This document shows positions 7,837 to 16,718 of a DNA stretch of 64,000 nucleotides, piece by piece. The stretch lies in assembly GCA_049997955.1 (NCBI GenBank), contig JAEBDY010000009.1:248001-312000 (forward strand). The letters run 5' to 3'. This stretch comes from Umezawaea sp049997955 (GTDB taxonomy: Bacteria > Actinomycetota > Actinomycetes > Mycobacteriales > Pseudonocardiaceae). The notes below the pieces were generated by a model. It saw only the letters and a list, made by a program, of their open reading frames with translations. It was not told the DNA's origin and did not search any database. Within the stretch, counting starts at the first letter, position 1, and each line of letters opens with the position of its first letter. The position numbers and the translations under genes were made by a program.

Positions 7837-10122
7837 TTGTCAAGCCCCTCCGATGACCTCCGGCTCCGGGAAATCTCCTCGGAGCAGGAGTACGTGTCGA
7901 TGCTGTACGGCAGGCTGGACGACCTCCGCGAGCAGAGTTCGAAGCGATTGGCGGGCGCGCTCCGGCAAACCGGTGGCACGCACCAGATGCGCTCGGAGCG
8001 GGACACCTCCGTCGCCATGTACTCGGACCAGCTCGCCCAGTACAGCGCGGTGGAGAACGGTCTCTGCTTCGGCAGGCTGGACTTCCACGAAGGCGAGCGG
8101 TTCTACATCGGCCGCATCGGGCTGTTCGACGAGGACAAGGAGTACGAGCCGCTGCTGATGGACTGGCGCGCGCCCGCCGCGCGGCCGTTCTACCTGGCGA
8201 CCGCGGCGTCGCCGGACGGCGTGCGCAGGCGCAGGCACATGCGCACCAAGCAGCGCACCGTCGTGGCGTACGACGACGAGGTCCTGGACATCAACTCGAC
8301 CGAGCCGAGCCGCAACGAGGGCCTGACCGGTGAGGCGACGCTGCTCGCCGCGGTGAACGCGAACCGCACCGGGCAGATGAGCGACATCGTCGCGACCATC
8401 CAGGCCGAGCAGGACAGGATCATCCGCACCGAGCTGAACGGCGTCGTCGTCGTGCAAGGCGGTCCGGGCACCGGCAAGACGGCCGTCGCGCTGCACCGCG
8501 CCGCGTACCTGCTCTACACGCACCGCAGGCAGCTCGCGAAGCGCGGCGTGCTCGTGGTCGGGCCGAACGCGACGTTCCTGCGCTACATCGGCCAGGTGCT
8601 GCCGTCGCTCGGCGAGACCGGCGTGCTGCTGTCGACCGTCGGCGAGCTGTACCCCGGCCTGAACGCGGTCGGCCGCGAGTCCGTCGAGGTGGCCGCGATC
8701 AAGGGCCGCGTCCAGATGGCGGACGTCATCTCGCACGCGATCAAGGACCGGCAGGAGGCGCCGGGGCTGATCGAGGTCCCGTTCGAGCAGGACACCCTGC
8801 GCATCGACCGGCGGGCGATCACCGAGGCCCGCGGCCGGGCGCGGCGCACCCGCAGGCCGCACAACGAGGCCCGGCGCACGTTCGTCCGCGAGATGATCTC
8901 CACGATGGCGAACCAGGCCGTGAACAAGCTGGGCAGGCACCTGCTCGACTCGGACGACATCGACGAGATCCGCCGCGAGCTGCGCGAGGACGAGAACGTC
9001 CAGCGGGCGCTGGCCGAGCTGTGGCCGACGCTCACCCCGCAGCAGCTGCTGACCGAGCTGTACTCCTCGGCCAAGCGGCTCGCCGCCGCCGCGCCGCGGA
9101 TGAGCAAGGAGGACCGGGCGCTGCTGCTGCGCCCCGCGGACGCCGAGTGGACGCCCGCCGACGTGCCGCTGCTGGACGAGGCCGCGGAACTGCTCGGCGA
9201 GGACGACGCGGACGCCAAGGCGAAGGCGGAACGCCAGCGGCGGCAGGCGACCGACTACGCCCAGGGCGTGCTCGACATCCTCGACCTGGAGGACGACGCC
9301 GACCCCGAGATCCTGATGGCGCACGACCTGATGGACGCCTACCGGCTCGCCGAGCGGCACGGCGGCGAGACCTACGAGACCGCCGCCGAGCGCGCGGCGG
9401 CCGACCGCACGTGGACGTTCGGGCACATCATCATCGACGAGGCGCAGGAGCTGTCGGCGATGGCGTGGCGCACGCTGATGCGCCGCTGCCCCAGCAAGTC
9501 CATGACGGTCGTGGGCGACATCGCCCAGACCGGTGACATCGCGGGCGCCACCTCGTGGGGCCAGGTCCTGTCGCCGTACGTGATGGACCGCTGGAAGCTC
9601 ACCGAGCTGACCGTCAACTACCGCACCCCGTCGGAGATCATGGCCGTCGCCGCCGACGTGCTGACGAGCGTCGACCCGTCGCTGGTGCCGCCGACGTCCG
9701 TGCGCGACAGCGGCGTCGAGCCGTGGCACGCGCGGGTGGACGACCTGGTCGCCGACCTGCCCGCCCTGGTGGCGCGCGAGGCCGCCGAGATCGGTGAGGG
9801 CAAGCTCGCGGTCATCGTGCCGCTGGCGAGGCTGACGGAACTGGGCGACGCCGTGACGGCGGGCGTGCCGGGATCGGCGGTGGGCAACCAGTCCTCCGCC
9901 CTGGACTCGCGCGCGGTGGTGCTCAGCGTCGTGGACGCGAAGGGCCTGGAGTTCGACGCGGTGGTGGTCGTGGACCCCGCCGGGATCCTCGCCGAGTCAC
10001 CGCGCGGGGCGAGCGACCTGTACGTCGGCCTGACCCGTGCGACGCAGCGGTTGGGCGTCGTGCACACCGACGACCTGCCCGAGGTGCTGAGCCGGTTGAA
10101 GGACGCGCCCGCGTCCGTGTGA
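7837..10122 (+). CDS. helR: HelD/HelR-like RNA polymerase-recycling ATPase (SF1 helicase fold)
   Basis: A 761-residue UvrD-like motor. An N-terminal coiled coil (about residues 5-45) precedes the conserved block MDWRAPAARPFY. Walker A is GGPGTGKT (residues 208-215), Walker B lies in HIIIDEAQELSAM, motif III in VVGDIAQTGD, motif IV in NYRTPSEIM, and motifs V/VI in DAKGLEFDAVVV and YVGLTRATQRL. In the known family (HelD, HelR) the coiled coil enters the RNA polymerase channels and ATP hydrolysis frees stalled enzyme; some actinobacterial members displace rifamycins. The length fits the actinobacterial class (about 730-770). The start is a TTG preceded by a weak AGG; no better start exists. A strong terminator follows at 10132-10170. 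Confidence 0.88.
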   Translation: MSSPSDDLRLREISSEQEYVSMLYGRLDDLREQSSKRLAGALRQTGGTHQMRSERDTSVAMYSDQLAQYSAVENGLCFGRLDFHEGERFYIGRIGLFDEDKEYEPLLMDWRAPAARPFYLATAASPDGVRRRRHMRTKQRTVVAYDDEVLDINSTEPSRNEGLTGEATLLAAVNANRTGQMSDIVATIQAEQDRIIRTELNGVVVVQGGPGTGKTAVALHRAAYLLYTHRRQLAKRGVLVVGPNATFLRYIGQVLPSLGETGVLLSTVGELYPGLNAVGRESVEVAAIKGRVQMADVISHAIKDRQEAPGLIEVPFEQDTLRIDRRAITEARGRARRTRRPHNEARRTFVREMISTMANQAVNKLGRHLLDSDDIDEIRRELREDENVQRALAELWPTLTPQQLLTELYSSAKRLAAAAPRMSKEDRALLLRPADAEWTPADVPLLDEAAELLGEDDADAKAKAERQRRQATDYAQGVLDILDLEDDADPEILMAHDLMDAYRLAERHGGETYETAAERAAADRTWTFGHIIIDEAQELSAMAWRTLMRRCPSKSMTVVGDIAQTGDIAGATSWGQVLSPYVMDRWKLTELTVNYRTPSEIMAVAADVLTSVDPSLVPPTSVRDSGVEPWHARVDDLVADLPALVAREAAEIGEGKLAVIVPLARLTELGDAVTAGVPGSAVGNQSSALDSRAVVLSVVDAKGLEFDAVVVVDPAGILAESPRGASDLYVGLTRATQRLGVVHTDDLPEVLSRLKDAPASV

Positions 10123-10131
10123 GGAAAAAGG

Positions 10132-10170
10132 GCTGTCGAGGCCACCGCAGAGGGTGGTGGCCTCGACAGC
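10132..10170 (+). terminator. Terminator of the HelD/HelR-like gene
   Basis: An exact 15-bp stem (10132-10146 with 10156-10170, GCTGTCGAGGCCACC) has a 9-base loop and starts 10 bases after the stop codon. The inner 22 bases (10141-10162) recur exactly at 10480-10501. Confidence 0.8.
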
Positions 10171-10625
10171 CTGACGTGGGGCAGTAATGGAACTCACTGG
10201 ATCAGTAATCTGGAATCCGGCTGCGTCGACCGGAAATAATAACGTTGTCAGCGTGTGACGCTGTTATCATATTCCACCCGCGGAGCCGTACTCCAGGGCA
10301 GGGAGCTGCGGCTTCGCGGTCGGACACGGTGCGTATACCTATTACACCGTCAGAGTCATAATCAAACGCCTTTCGTCTGACAATCTAATCTTCCGCGCCA
10401 CCCCGGACGTTACCGAAGAAATGTCGTAACTATCATTGAGCCAAGTGGAGCAATGCATTCACCGGGTCGGACCGACGGAGCCACCGCAGAGGGTGGTGGC
10501 CCCATCCGCCGCCACGTGCGCCCCCCTAGAGCGGGCTTGTCCGACCAACGAGCGGCCGTCCACGGGGATTCGGTGCGGGACGCCGATCGGTTCGATTCGT
10601 GATGTTCTCGTGAGCATCGCTCGGC
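10171..10625. other. AT-richer intergenic region between convergent genes
   Basis: This stretch is markedly less GC-rich than its surroundings, and I see no credible gene in it. It holds a compound inverted repeat near 10239-10267 (ATAAC...GTTAT enclosing CAGCG...CGCTG) and the second copy of the 22-base terminator core at 10480-10501. Its base composition suggests a regulatory or spacer region, or a small RNA, but no promoter can be assigned with confidence. Confidence 0.4.
10480..10501 (-). repeat. Second copy of the 22-bp terminator core
   Basis: These bases are identical to 10141-10162 and form the same GCCACC...GGTGGC hairpin with loop GCAGAGGGT. The copy lies 125 bases past the stop of the minus-strand crcB gene, so two convergent transcripts end near the same hairpin sequence. 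Confidence 0.6.
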
Positions 10626-10967
10626 CTATCGGAGCAACGTCGCCAGTCCGAAGCCCGCGTAGGCGGCGGTGAGCCCGAGCGCCAGGCTGACGGCGACGTT
10701 GAGGAGCGCCCTGCGGTGGGCGCCCTCCTCCACCAGCTTCAGCGTGTCGAGGCCGAACGTCGAGTAGGTCGTCAGCGCGCCGCAGAACCCCGTGCCCAGC
10801 ACGGCGAGCGCGGTGCCGCTCGCGGGCAGCGCGATCAGGAACCCGAGCAGCAGCGAGCCCACGACGTTGACGAGCAGGGTGCCGCGCGGGCCGGGGAAGG
10901 CCCGGCCGACCAGGAAGCGCAGCGGCGCGCCCACGGCGGCGCCCAGCGCGACCAGCAGCGCGGTCAT
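10626..10967 (-). CDS. crcB: Fluoride efflux channel CrcB/Fluc, second subunit
   Basis: A 113-residue protein with four membrane helices and the Fluc signatures: PLRFLVGR in TM1, TLLVNVVGSLLLGF in TM2 and the TM3 break GTGFCGALTTYSTF carrying the phenylalanine/threonine fluoride track. Fluc channels are dual-topology dimers that export fluoride; genomes with two adjacent genes build a heterodimer. ATG 10967 overlaps the TGA of the upstream crcB as ATGA, so translation is coupled. Longer upstream readings of this frame are shadows of the neighbouring genes. Confidence 0.9.
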   Translation of the reverse strand: MTALLVALGAAVGAPLRFLVGRAFPGPRGTLLVNVVGSLLLGFLIALPASGTALAVLGTGFCGALTTYSTFGLDTLKLVEEGAHRRALLNVAVSLALGLTAAYAGFGLATLLR

Positions 10968-11317
10968 CGGCGCGCACGGCGGGTCAGCGCGGCTCCCGCG
11001 AAGACGGCGGCCAAGGCGGGCAGCAGCGTGCCGAAGAGGTAGAGCAGGGCGACGGCGGGCCGTCCCCCGTCCAGGAAGCCCTGGACGTCGACGACGGAGG
11101 TGGAGAAGGTCGTGTACCCGCCGAGGAAACCGGTGCCGAGGAACGCCCTCGGCAGGGCCCTGTCGGTCAGCGCGGCCAGCACGCCGATCAGGAAGCAGCC
11201 CGACACGTTGACGACCAGGATCGTCCACGGGCCGTGCGGGAGGACCACGCCGAGCTCGTAGCGGGCCAGCGCGCCGAGGACGCCGCCGCACGCGACGGCT
11301 CCCAGCAAGCGGGGCAA
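10964..11317 (-). CDS. crcB: Fluoride efflux channel CrcB/Fluc, first subunit
   Basis: A 117-residue four-helix protein with GALARYELG in TM1, TILVVNVSGCFLIG in TM2 and GTGFLGGYTTFSTS in TM3, the same fluoride-channel signatures as its downstream partner. The two differ enough to suggest opposite membrane orientations within a heterodimer. It follows the NTF2-like gene by 18 bases on the same strand. I looked for a fluoride riboswitch before this small operon and found no convincing match. Confidence 0.9.
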   Translation of the reverse strand: MPRLLGAVACGGVLGALARYELGVVLPHGPWTILVVNVSGCFLIGVLAALTDRALPRAFLGTGFLGGYTTFSTSVVDVQGFLDGGRPAVALLYLFGTLLPALAAVFAGAALTRRARR

Positions 11318-11335
11318 CGCGGTCCTCCCGAACGG

Positions 11336-11761
11336 TCAGGCTGATCGAGGCAGCTCCGAGGAGTGGTGGGTCACGATCATCCACTTCCCGTCGATCTTCT
11401 CGTAGACGAACGTGTAGCGGGCGTCGATGTGGACGGTGCCACCGTCCTTCTTCAGGGTGAATCGGCAGATGCCCGAATCGATGGCCTCGGTCGACCGCAG
11501 CACGCGGACGTACGACTTCAGCACGACGCCGAGTGGTCTGTCCTGCTGGAAGCGCGCGAAGTAGTCCACGATGCCCGCGCGGTCCGTGCGGACCTCGCTG
11601 GACAGGGTGGGCAGCAGCACGGCGTCCGGCGTGTACCGGTCGGCGACCTGGTGCGGATCCCCGCTGGCGAGCGCGGCGTTCCACTCCCCGTACAAAGCGG
11701 CGATCTCCCCCACGGCGGGCCAGTAGGTGATGGTGCGGGTGGTGTCCAGCAGTTCGCTCAT
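11336..11761 (-). CDS. SgcJ/EcaC-type NTF2-like protein
   Basis: A 141-residue protein of the SnoaL/NTF2-like cone fold: an N-terminal helix pair (IAALYGEWNAALASGDPHQVADRY), then a curved sheet with DARYTFVYEKIDGKWMIVTHHSSELP at the end. This last block is typical of the SgcJ/EcaC and CaMKII-association groups. Members act as small enzymes or ligand-binding proteins, often with unknown substrates. GGGGAG stands 7 bases before the ATG. It is the first gene of an apparent operon with the two crcB genes; a functional link to fluoride is not established. Confidence 0.8.
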   Translation of the reverse strand: MSELLDTTRTITYWPAVGEIAALYGEWNAALASGDPHQVADRYTPDAVLLPTLSSEVRTDRAGIVDYFARFQQDRPLGVVLKSYVRVLRSTEAIDSGICRFTLKKDGGTVHIDARYTFVYEKIDGKWMIVTHHSSELPRSA

Positions 11762-11873
11762 GGCGGTTCTCCCCGACAGCTGAGGAAGTGACTCCGTCCA
11801 CTGTCCGGCCGAAAGGCCCGCAGGACATCCCCTAGCCCGCGCCGGAGCACCCCAGGAAACGGGTAGGGGTGGT

Positions 11874-12305
11874 TTAGCGGAGGTGGTCCACCAGGTGGTC
11901 CAGAGCGGCCAGCGCGCGGACCACGTCGGCGCGTTCGCCCGCCTCCAGCTTGTCCAGCGCGGCGCCGATGCGCTTCTCGTGCGCGCTCTCCCACACGGCC
12001 AGCTGGTCGTGGCCGTGCGCGGTCACGGACAGCCGGGCGACGCGGCGGTCGGTCGGGTCGCCCGCGCGGGACACCAGGCCGGATTCGATGAGCTGGCCGA
12101 CGAGTCCGCTGACCGTGTTGGGGGCGAGGCGGAGTTCGGCCGCGAGGTCGCCGACCCGCATGGGCGGCCGTTCGGCGAGCGTCTGGAGCAGTTCGATCTG
12201 GGCCATGGGCAGCGATTCCCACGGCCAGTCCGACCTGATGCTCGTCCGCAACGCCCTGCGCAGCCGGGTCACCACGTCGGTGAGCGTCCGGGCCTCATCT
12301 GACAT
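11874..12305 (-). CDS. MarR-family transcriptional regulator
   Basis: A 143-residue winged-helix repressor. The core reads IELLQTLAERPPMRVGDLAAELRLAPNTVSGLVGQLIESGLVSR, followed by the wing DPTDRRVARLSVTAHG. A helical dimerisation segment closes the protein. ATG 12305 is preferred over GTG 12332 because it sits at the usual distance from the fold, though neither has a good ribosome-binding site. It is divergent from an MFS efflux gene, the classic arrangement in which a MarR protein represses the pump until a drug binds it. Confidence 0.87.
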   Translation of the reverse strand: MSDEARTLTDVVTRLRRALRTSIRSDWPWESLPMAQIELLQTLAERPPMRVGDLAAELRLAPNTVSGLVGQLIESGLVSRAGDPTDRRVARLSVTAHGHDQLAVWESAHEKRIGAALDKLEAGERADVVRALAALDHLVDHLR

Positions 12306-12333
12306 GCGGTGCAGATTACTGATCCGGAACACC

Positions 12334-12344
12334 TCTGACTCAGA
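12334..12344. promoter_or_regulatory. Palindrome between marR-type and MFS genes
   Basis: TCTGACTCAGA has 5-bp arms around a central C, in the 54-base gap between the divergent starts. This is the expected place for a MarR operator. The arms are short, so support is moderate. Confidence 0.35.
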
Positions 12345-12359
12345 TATACTCGGTGGCAG

Positions 12360-13739
12360 ATGGATCAGGCTGCGCGCGGGTGGCGGTGGTTCGTCGCGGA
12401 GTCACCACGTCCGCGACGGGTGGCGGCCTGGGCGGGCGCCCCCTGGCTGGTGATCGCGACGGTCTGCCTCGGCGCGTTCATGGGCCAGTTCGACGCGAGC
12501 ATCGTCACGCTCGCCCTCCCCGCGCTGGGCGCGCACTTCGCCGTGCCGCCCGCGGCCGTCGAGTGGGTGTCGCTGTCCTACCTGCTCGCACTGGTCGCGC
12601 TGCTGGCCGCCGTGGGCGGGCTGGCCGACGTGATGGGCCGCAAGCTGGTCTACGTGTACGGGTTCGCCGTGTTCACCGGCGCGTCGGTCGCCTGCGCCCT
12701 CGCGCCGAACCTGACGGCGCTGATCGCGTTCCGGGTCGTGCAGGGCGTCGGGGCGGCGATGCTCCAGGCGAACAGCGTGGCGCTGGTCGTGACGAGCGTG
12801 CCGCGCGAGCGGATGCGGACCGCGCTGGGCGTGCAGGCGGCGGCGCAGGCGCTCGGGCTGGCGCTGGGGCCCACGGTCGGCGGCGTGCTCGTGGGGACGC
12901 TGGGCTGGCAGTCGGTGTTCGCGATCAACGTGCCGATCGGCGTGGTCGCGATGGTCGCGGGCCACTACCTGCTGCCGCGCACGGTCGACCGCGCGGAGCG
13001 CTCCCGCTTCGACCTGCTCGGCACGCTGCTGCTCGCCACGACGACGACGGCCGCGCTGCTGGCCCTGTCCGGGGTGTCCGGGCTGGCCGTGCCCGTACCG
13101 CCGCTGCTGGCGGTCGCGGTGGTCTCGGCGGCGCTGCTGTGGTGGTGGGAACGGCGGGTGGACGCGCCGCTGCTGGACTTCGCGCTGCTGCGGGCCGCGC
13201 CGATCAGCCGCGGGCTGCTCGGCGCGCTGTGCGGGTACCTGGTGCTGTTCGGGCCGCTGGTGGCGGTGCCGTTCGCGGCCACCGGGTCGCCGCTGTCGAC
13301 CGGGCTGGCGCTCACCGCGCTGCCCGCCGGGTTCGCGGTCGCCGCGATCGCCGCCCCGAGGCTGCTCCCCCGGTCGTGGACCTCCGCGCGGGTGGGCGCG
13401 TGGCTCGCCGCGGTGGGGGCGCTCGTGCCGGTCGTGGCGCCCGGCGCGCTGGTGCCCGCGTTGGCGTTGCTGGGTTTCGGCCTCGGCGTGTTCACGCCCG
13501 CCAACAACGCGGCGGTGATGGCCGCGCTCCCGTCGGGGCGGGCCGGGCTGGGTGGCGGTCTGGTGAACACGACCCGTGGCCTGGGCACGGCGTTGGGGAT
13601 CGCGATCAGCACGTTCGTGCTGCACGCCGGAGGCGACCAGGCCCTGCGGACGACGTTCGCGGTGTTGTGCGTTAGCGCGATCGTGTGTGCCCTGTCGACA
13701 CCGGTACTCCGAACCGGTGCCGGCACCTACACTCGGTAG
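12360..13739 (+). CDS. MFS multidrug exporter of the DHA2 (EmrB/QacA) type
   Basis: A 459-residue transporter with 13-14 hydrophobic segments. Early motifs fit drug:proton antiporters: MGQFDASIVTLALPAL in TM1 (motif D1), GGLADVMGRKLVY in loop 2-3 (motif A), and FRVVQGVGAAMLQANSVAL in TM4 (motif B). A motif C-like stretch, GLALGPTVGGVLVG, follows in TM5. The protein should export hydrophobic drugs or its own metabolites. It is divergent from the MarR gene. ATG 12360 is the first in-frame start after the operator-like palindrome. Confidence 0.88.
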   Translation: MDQAARGWRWFVAESPRPRRVAAWAGAPWLVIATVCLGAFMGQFDASIVTLALPALGAHFAVPPAAVEWVSLSYLLALVALLAAVGGLADVMGRKLVYVYGFAVFTGASVACALAPNLTALIAFRVVQGVGAAMLQANSVALVVTSVPRERMRTALGVQAAAQALGLALGPTVGGVLVGTLGWQSVFAINVPIGVVAMVAGHYLLPRTVDRAERSRFDLLGTLLLATTTTAALLALSGVSGLAVPVPPLLAVAVVSAALLWWWERRVDAPLLDFALLRAAPISRGLLGALCGYLVLFGPLVAVPFAATGSPLSTGLALTALPAGFAVAAIAAPRLLPRSWTSARVGAWLAAVGALVPVVAPGALVPALALLGFGLGVFTPANNAAVMAALPSGRAGLGGGLVNTTRGLGTALGIAISTFVLHAGGDQALRTTFAVLCVSAIVCALSTPVLRTGAGTYTR

Positions 13740-13774
13740 CTCCTCGGCCCTCGACCGGAGTGGGAAGGTGCGCG

Positions 13775-14575
13775 GTGGACCTCGCCAGCTGGGTACCGGC
13801 GGGAGTCGACACCGGTCTGCCCAGCGCCGCCCGCCTCTACGACTACCTGCTCGGCGGCGGCCACAACTTCGCCGCCGACCGGACGCTCGCCGAGGAGTTC
13901 CTCAAGGCCCAGCCCAACGCGCGCGCCATCGCCCGGCACAACCGCTCGTTCCTGCGCCGCGCCGTGCTGTTCATGATCGACCAGGGCGTCCGGCAGTTCC
14001 TCGACCTCGGCTCGGGCATCCCGACCGTCGGCAACGTGCACGAGATCGCGCACCGCGCGGCCCCGGAGGCGCGGGTGGTCTACGTCGACTTCGAGGACAT
14101 CGCGGTCACGCACAGCGCGCTGATCCTGGCGGACGACCCGCTCGCCACGATCGTGCAGCAGGACCTGACCCGGCCCGCCGAGGTGCTCGACGCGGCGCTG
14201 GGCACCGGTCTGCTCGACCTCTCCGAGCCCCTGGGCCTGCTGGCCGTCGGGGTCCTGCACTTCGTCGCGCCCGAACGGGATCCCGGCGCCGTGCTCGGGG
14301 TCTACCGGGACGCGGTCGCGAGCGGCAGCCACCTCGCGGTGTCCCAGTTCACCTCCGACTTGCAGCCCGCGGAGATGGCCGGGATCGTCGAGGTGATGCG
14401 GAGGAGCACGAACCCGATGTTCCCCCGCTCCAGTGCGGAGATCGGCGAGTTCTTCACCGGGTTCGACGTGGTCGAGCCCGGCGTGGTCCCGCTGCCGCTC
14501 TGGCGGCCGGAGCGGATCGCCGACGACGACCCGGCGAAAGCCGGGATACTCGCGGGAGTCGGCCGCAAGAGGTGA
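13775..14575 (+). CDS. DUF574-family S-adenosylmethionine-dependent methyltransferase
   Basis: A 266-residue protein of the actinobacterial SAM-methyltransferase family DUF574 (PF04672). The family N-terminus reads SAARLYDYLLGGGHNFAADR; the SAM motif I is QFLDLGSGIPTVGNVHE; the acidic end of beta-2 is VVYVDFEDIAV. The targets of this family are unknown. GTG 13775 is chosen because GGGAAGG stands 6 bases upstream and the conserved N-terminus begins there; upstream codons overlap the MFS gene. Its stop lies 35 bases before the cyclase gene, so the two are likely cotranscribed. Confidence 0.85.
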   Translation: MDLASWVPAGVDTGLPSAARLYDYLLGGGHNFAADRTLAEEFLKAQPNARAIARHNRSFLRRAVLFMIDQGVRQFLDLGSGIPTVGNVHEIAHRAAPEARVVYVDFEDIAVTHSALILADDPLATIVQQDLTRPAEVLDAALGTGLLDLSEPLGLLAVGVLHFVAPERDPGAVLGVYRDAVASGSHLAVSQFTSDLQPAEMAGIVEVMRRSTNPMFPRSSAEIGEFFTGFDVVEPGVVPLPLWRPERIADDDPAKAGILAGVGRKR

Positions 14576-14610
14576 TGTCGCCGTTCCCGACCAGTGCGAG
14601 GAAATGGAGC

Positions 14611-16707
14611 ATGACGCCGCCGGAGCCGCCCCCGAGAACTCGTCGGCAGGAACTCGCCCGCGAGTGGATGAAGGCCGTCTACTCCACGACGTACGTGCCG
14701 ATGTCGTCCACCGAGATCGAGCTGTACCTGCTCGACCTGGTGGACGTCATCGCCGACACGCTGCAGGCAGAGCCGTTCACCGCCGAGCCGGTCGCGGTCG
14801 TCGGCGACAAGATGGTGGCCGCCCACTTCACCGGCCCGAACACGTTGCAGCGCACCGTGGAGGTGCTCGGCCGCGCGCTGCTGTTCAGCCCGGAGCTGGC
14901 CGACGTCGACCGGCTGGCGGAGAAGGTCGTCGCGATCCTCGGCAGCCTCGGCGCGCGGTTCGCGGCCGCGATGCGGCTCGACGCCTTCGACCAGCAGGAG
15001 GAGATCAAGTGGGCGCTCCTGCGGGCGAAGCAGGGCGTCGAGCGCACGCTCCGGGTGAGCGAGGCCCGGTTCCGGCAGGTGTTCGGCTCCTCGGTGATGG
15101 GCATCGCGATCACCGAACTGGACGGCACCGTCGTCGAGGCGAACGCGGCCTTGACGGCGATCCTCGGCGGTGAGGGGGATCTGATCGGCCGGTCGCTGCT
15201 GTCCCACTTCCACCCGGACGACGCCAAGGTCCTGACCGAGTCGTACCGCAACGTCCGCGAGGACGTGGTCGACCGGTTCCGCGAGCAGCGCAGGCTGGTC
15301 CGGGCCGACGGCGAGCCGGCGTGGGTGTACCTGGCCGTCTCGCTGCTGCGCGACGCCGACGGCGAGGCCGCGTACCACGTGACGATGGTCGAGGACGTCA
15401 GCGAACTGCACCTGATGCGGAAGAACCTGGACTTCATGCTGCTCCACGACTCCCTCACCGGGCTGTCGAACCGGCAGCACTTCGTCACCCAGCTGGAGGC
15501 CGTGCACAACCGCTCCGAACACGGGATCACGCTCTACCACCTGGACCTGGACTCGTTCTCGCTGATCAACAACGGCCTCGGCCACGACACCGGCGACCGG
15601 CTGCTCAAGCAGACCGCGCAGCGGCTGCTGACCGTCGTCGCGGGCGAGGACGCCGTCGTGGCGCGGATCGGCGGCGACGAGTTCGCCGTCGTGGTCGACA
15701 ACTCCGCCACCACGCCCGGCGTCACCACGATGATCGACCTGATCAACGAGGAGCTGGCCGAGCCGACGTTCATCGACGACCGGGGCATCGCGCTCACCGC
15801 CAGCATCGGCGTGCTGGACCGCCCGTCGCGCGAGTGGACGGTCCGCGAACTACTGCGCGCGGCGAACACGACGCTGCACCAGGCGAAGGCCAAGGGCAAG
15901 CGGCAGTGGCTGCCCTACGACCCGCGCGAGGACTCGCGGCAGCGGACGTGGGCCGACGTCGCCGCGTCGATGCCGGGAGCGCTGGAGACCGGCGAGATCG
16001 AGGTCGACTTCCAGCCCGTCGTCGCGCTGGCCGACCGCGCCGTGATCGGTGTCGCCGCGCAGCTGCGGTGGGGCTCGTGGGGTCACCGCCAGTGCCTCGA
16101 ACTCGCGGAGGAGACCGGTCTGTCGCTGCCGATCGGGCAGTGGATGCTGCGCCACGCGGGCAGGCAGATGGCCGAGTGGCGCGACGACGCGGCCCTGAGC
16201 ACCGTGCCGCTGCACGTGTCGCTCGGCCCGATGCAGTCCCGCGAGGAGGACCTCGTCGGCGCGGTCAAGCGCACGCTCGACGAGACCGGGCTGCCCGTGA
16301 CCGAACTGCGGATCTCGGTGAACACCCGCGCGGTGCTCGCGGGCGGCAGCGACGACAACGTGCAGGTGCTGGTCGACTCCGGCATCCGCACCGGCCTCGA
16401 CGCCTTCCACGGCGGCCAGGACGAGCTCGCGTTGCTGACCGAGCTGCCGATCGACTCGGTGACCATCGCGGGCGCGGACGTGCGGCGGCTGGCCGCGCAG
16501 CCGGACCGGGAGTCGTTGCTGCACAACGCGATGACGGCCCTGGTGACGGTCGTGCACCAGGCGGGCGTGACCGTCGTGGCCACCGGGGTGGCGAGCGAGG
16601 TCGAGGCGGACTGGTGGGCGGGGATCGGCGCCGACGCCGCCCAGGGCGACTTCTTCGCCCCGCCGCTCCCCGCCGCCGAGGTCGCGACCCTGTTCGGCCG
16701 CAACTAG
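14611..16707 (+). CDS. PAS-GGDEF-degenerate EAL protein, probable diguanylate cyclase
   Basis: A 698-residue signalling protein. An N-terminal helical sensor domain (about 1-140) is followed by a PAS domain (about 150-270, ARFRQVFGSSVMGIAITELDG), a GGDEF domain with intact signature GGDEF at 354-358, and an EAL-like domain (about 455-690). The EAL signature is replaced by AAQ (IGVAAQLRWG), the DDFG loop by DAFH, and the Lys-Ile-Asp strand by TIAGAD, so phosphodiesterase activity is unlikely. The inhibitory RxxD site before GGDEF is lost (AGED). The protein therefore probably makes cyclic di-GMP without product inhibition and may use the EAL fold as a binding module. ATG 14611 has GAGG/GGAG upstream; ATG 14575, overlapping the previous stop, is the alternative. 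Confidence 0.88.
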   Translation: MTPPEPPPRTRRQELAREWMKAVYSTTYVPMSSTEIELYLLDLVDVIADTLQAEPFTAEPVAVVGDKMVAAHFTGPNTLQRTVEVLGRALLFSPELADVDRLAEKVVAILGSLGARFAAAMRLDAFDQQEEIKWALLRAKQGVERTLRVSEARFRQVFGSSVMGIAITELDGTVVEANAALTAILGGEGDLIGRSLLSHFHPDDAKVLTESYRNVREDVVDRFREQRRLVRADGEPAWVYLAVSLLRDADGEAAYHVTMVEDVSELHLMRKNLDFMLLHDSLTGLSNRQHFVTQLEAVHNRSEHGITLYHLDLDSFSLINNGLGHDTGDRLLKQTAQRLLTVVAGEDAVVARIGGDEFAVVVDNSATTPGVTTMIDLINEELAEPTFIDDRGIALTASIGVLDRPSREWTVRELLRAANTTLHQAKAKGKRQWLPYDPREDSRQRTWADVAASMPGALETGEIEVDFQPVVALADRAVIGVAAQLRWGSWGHRQCLELAEETGLSLPIGQWMLRHAGRQMAEWRDDAALSTVPLHVSLGPMQSREEDLVGAVKRTLDETGLPVTELRISVNTRAVLAGGSDDNVQVLVDSGIRTGLDAFHGGQDELALLTELPIDSVTIAGADVRRLAAQPDRESLLHNAMTALVTVVHQAGVTVVATGVASEVEADWWAGIGADAAQGDFFAPPLPAAEVATLFGRN

Positions 16708-16718
16708 GGCGGTGACCA

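Noticed and set aside
10436..10672. 78-residue plus-strand frame
   Set aside because: It runs through the terminator repeat and the 3' end of crcB, has no ribosome-binding site and no recognisable domain.
11318..11873. Fluoride riboswitch before the crcB pair
   Set aside because: The crcB genes follow the NTF2-like gene by 18 bases, and the leader of that gene shows no convincing fluoride aptamer.
14302..15585. 427-residue minus-strand frame
   Set aside because: It is antisense to the PAS-GGDEF gene and shows only mirrored codon bias, no motif.
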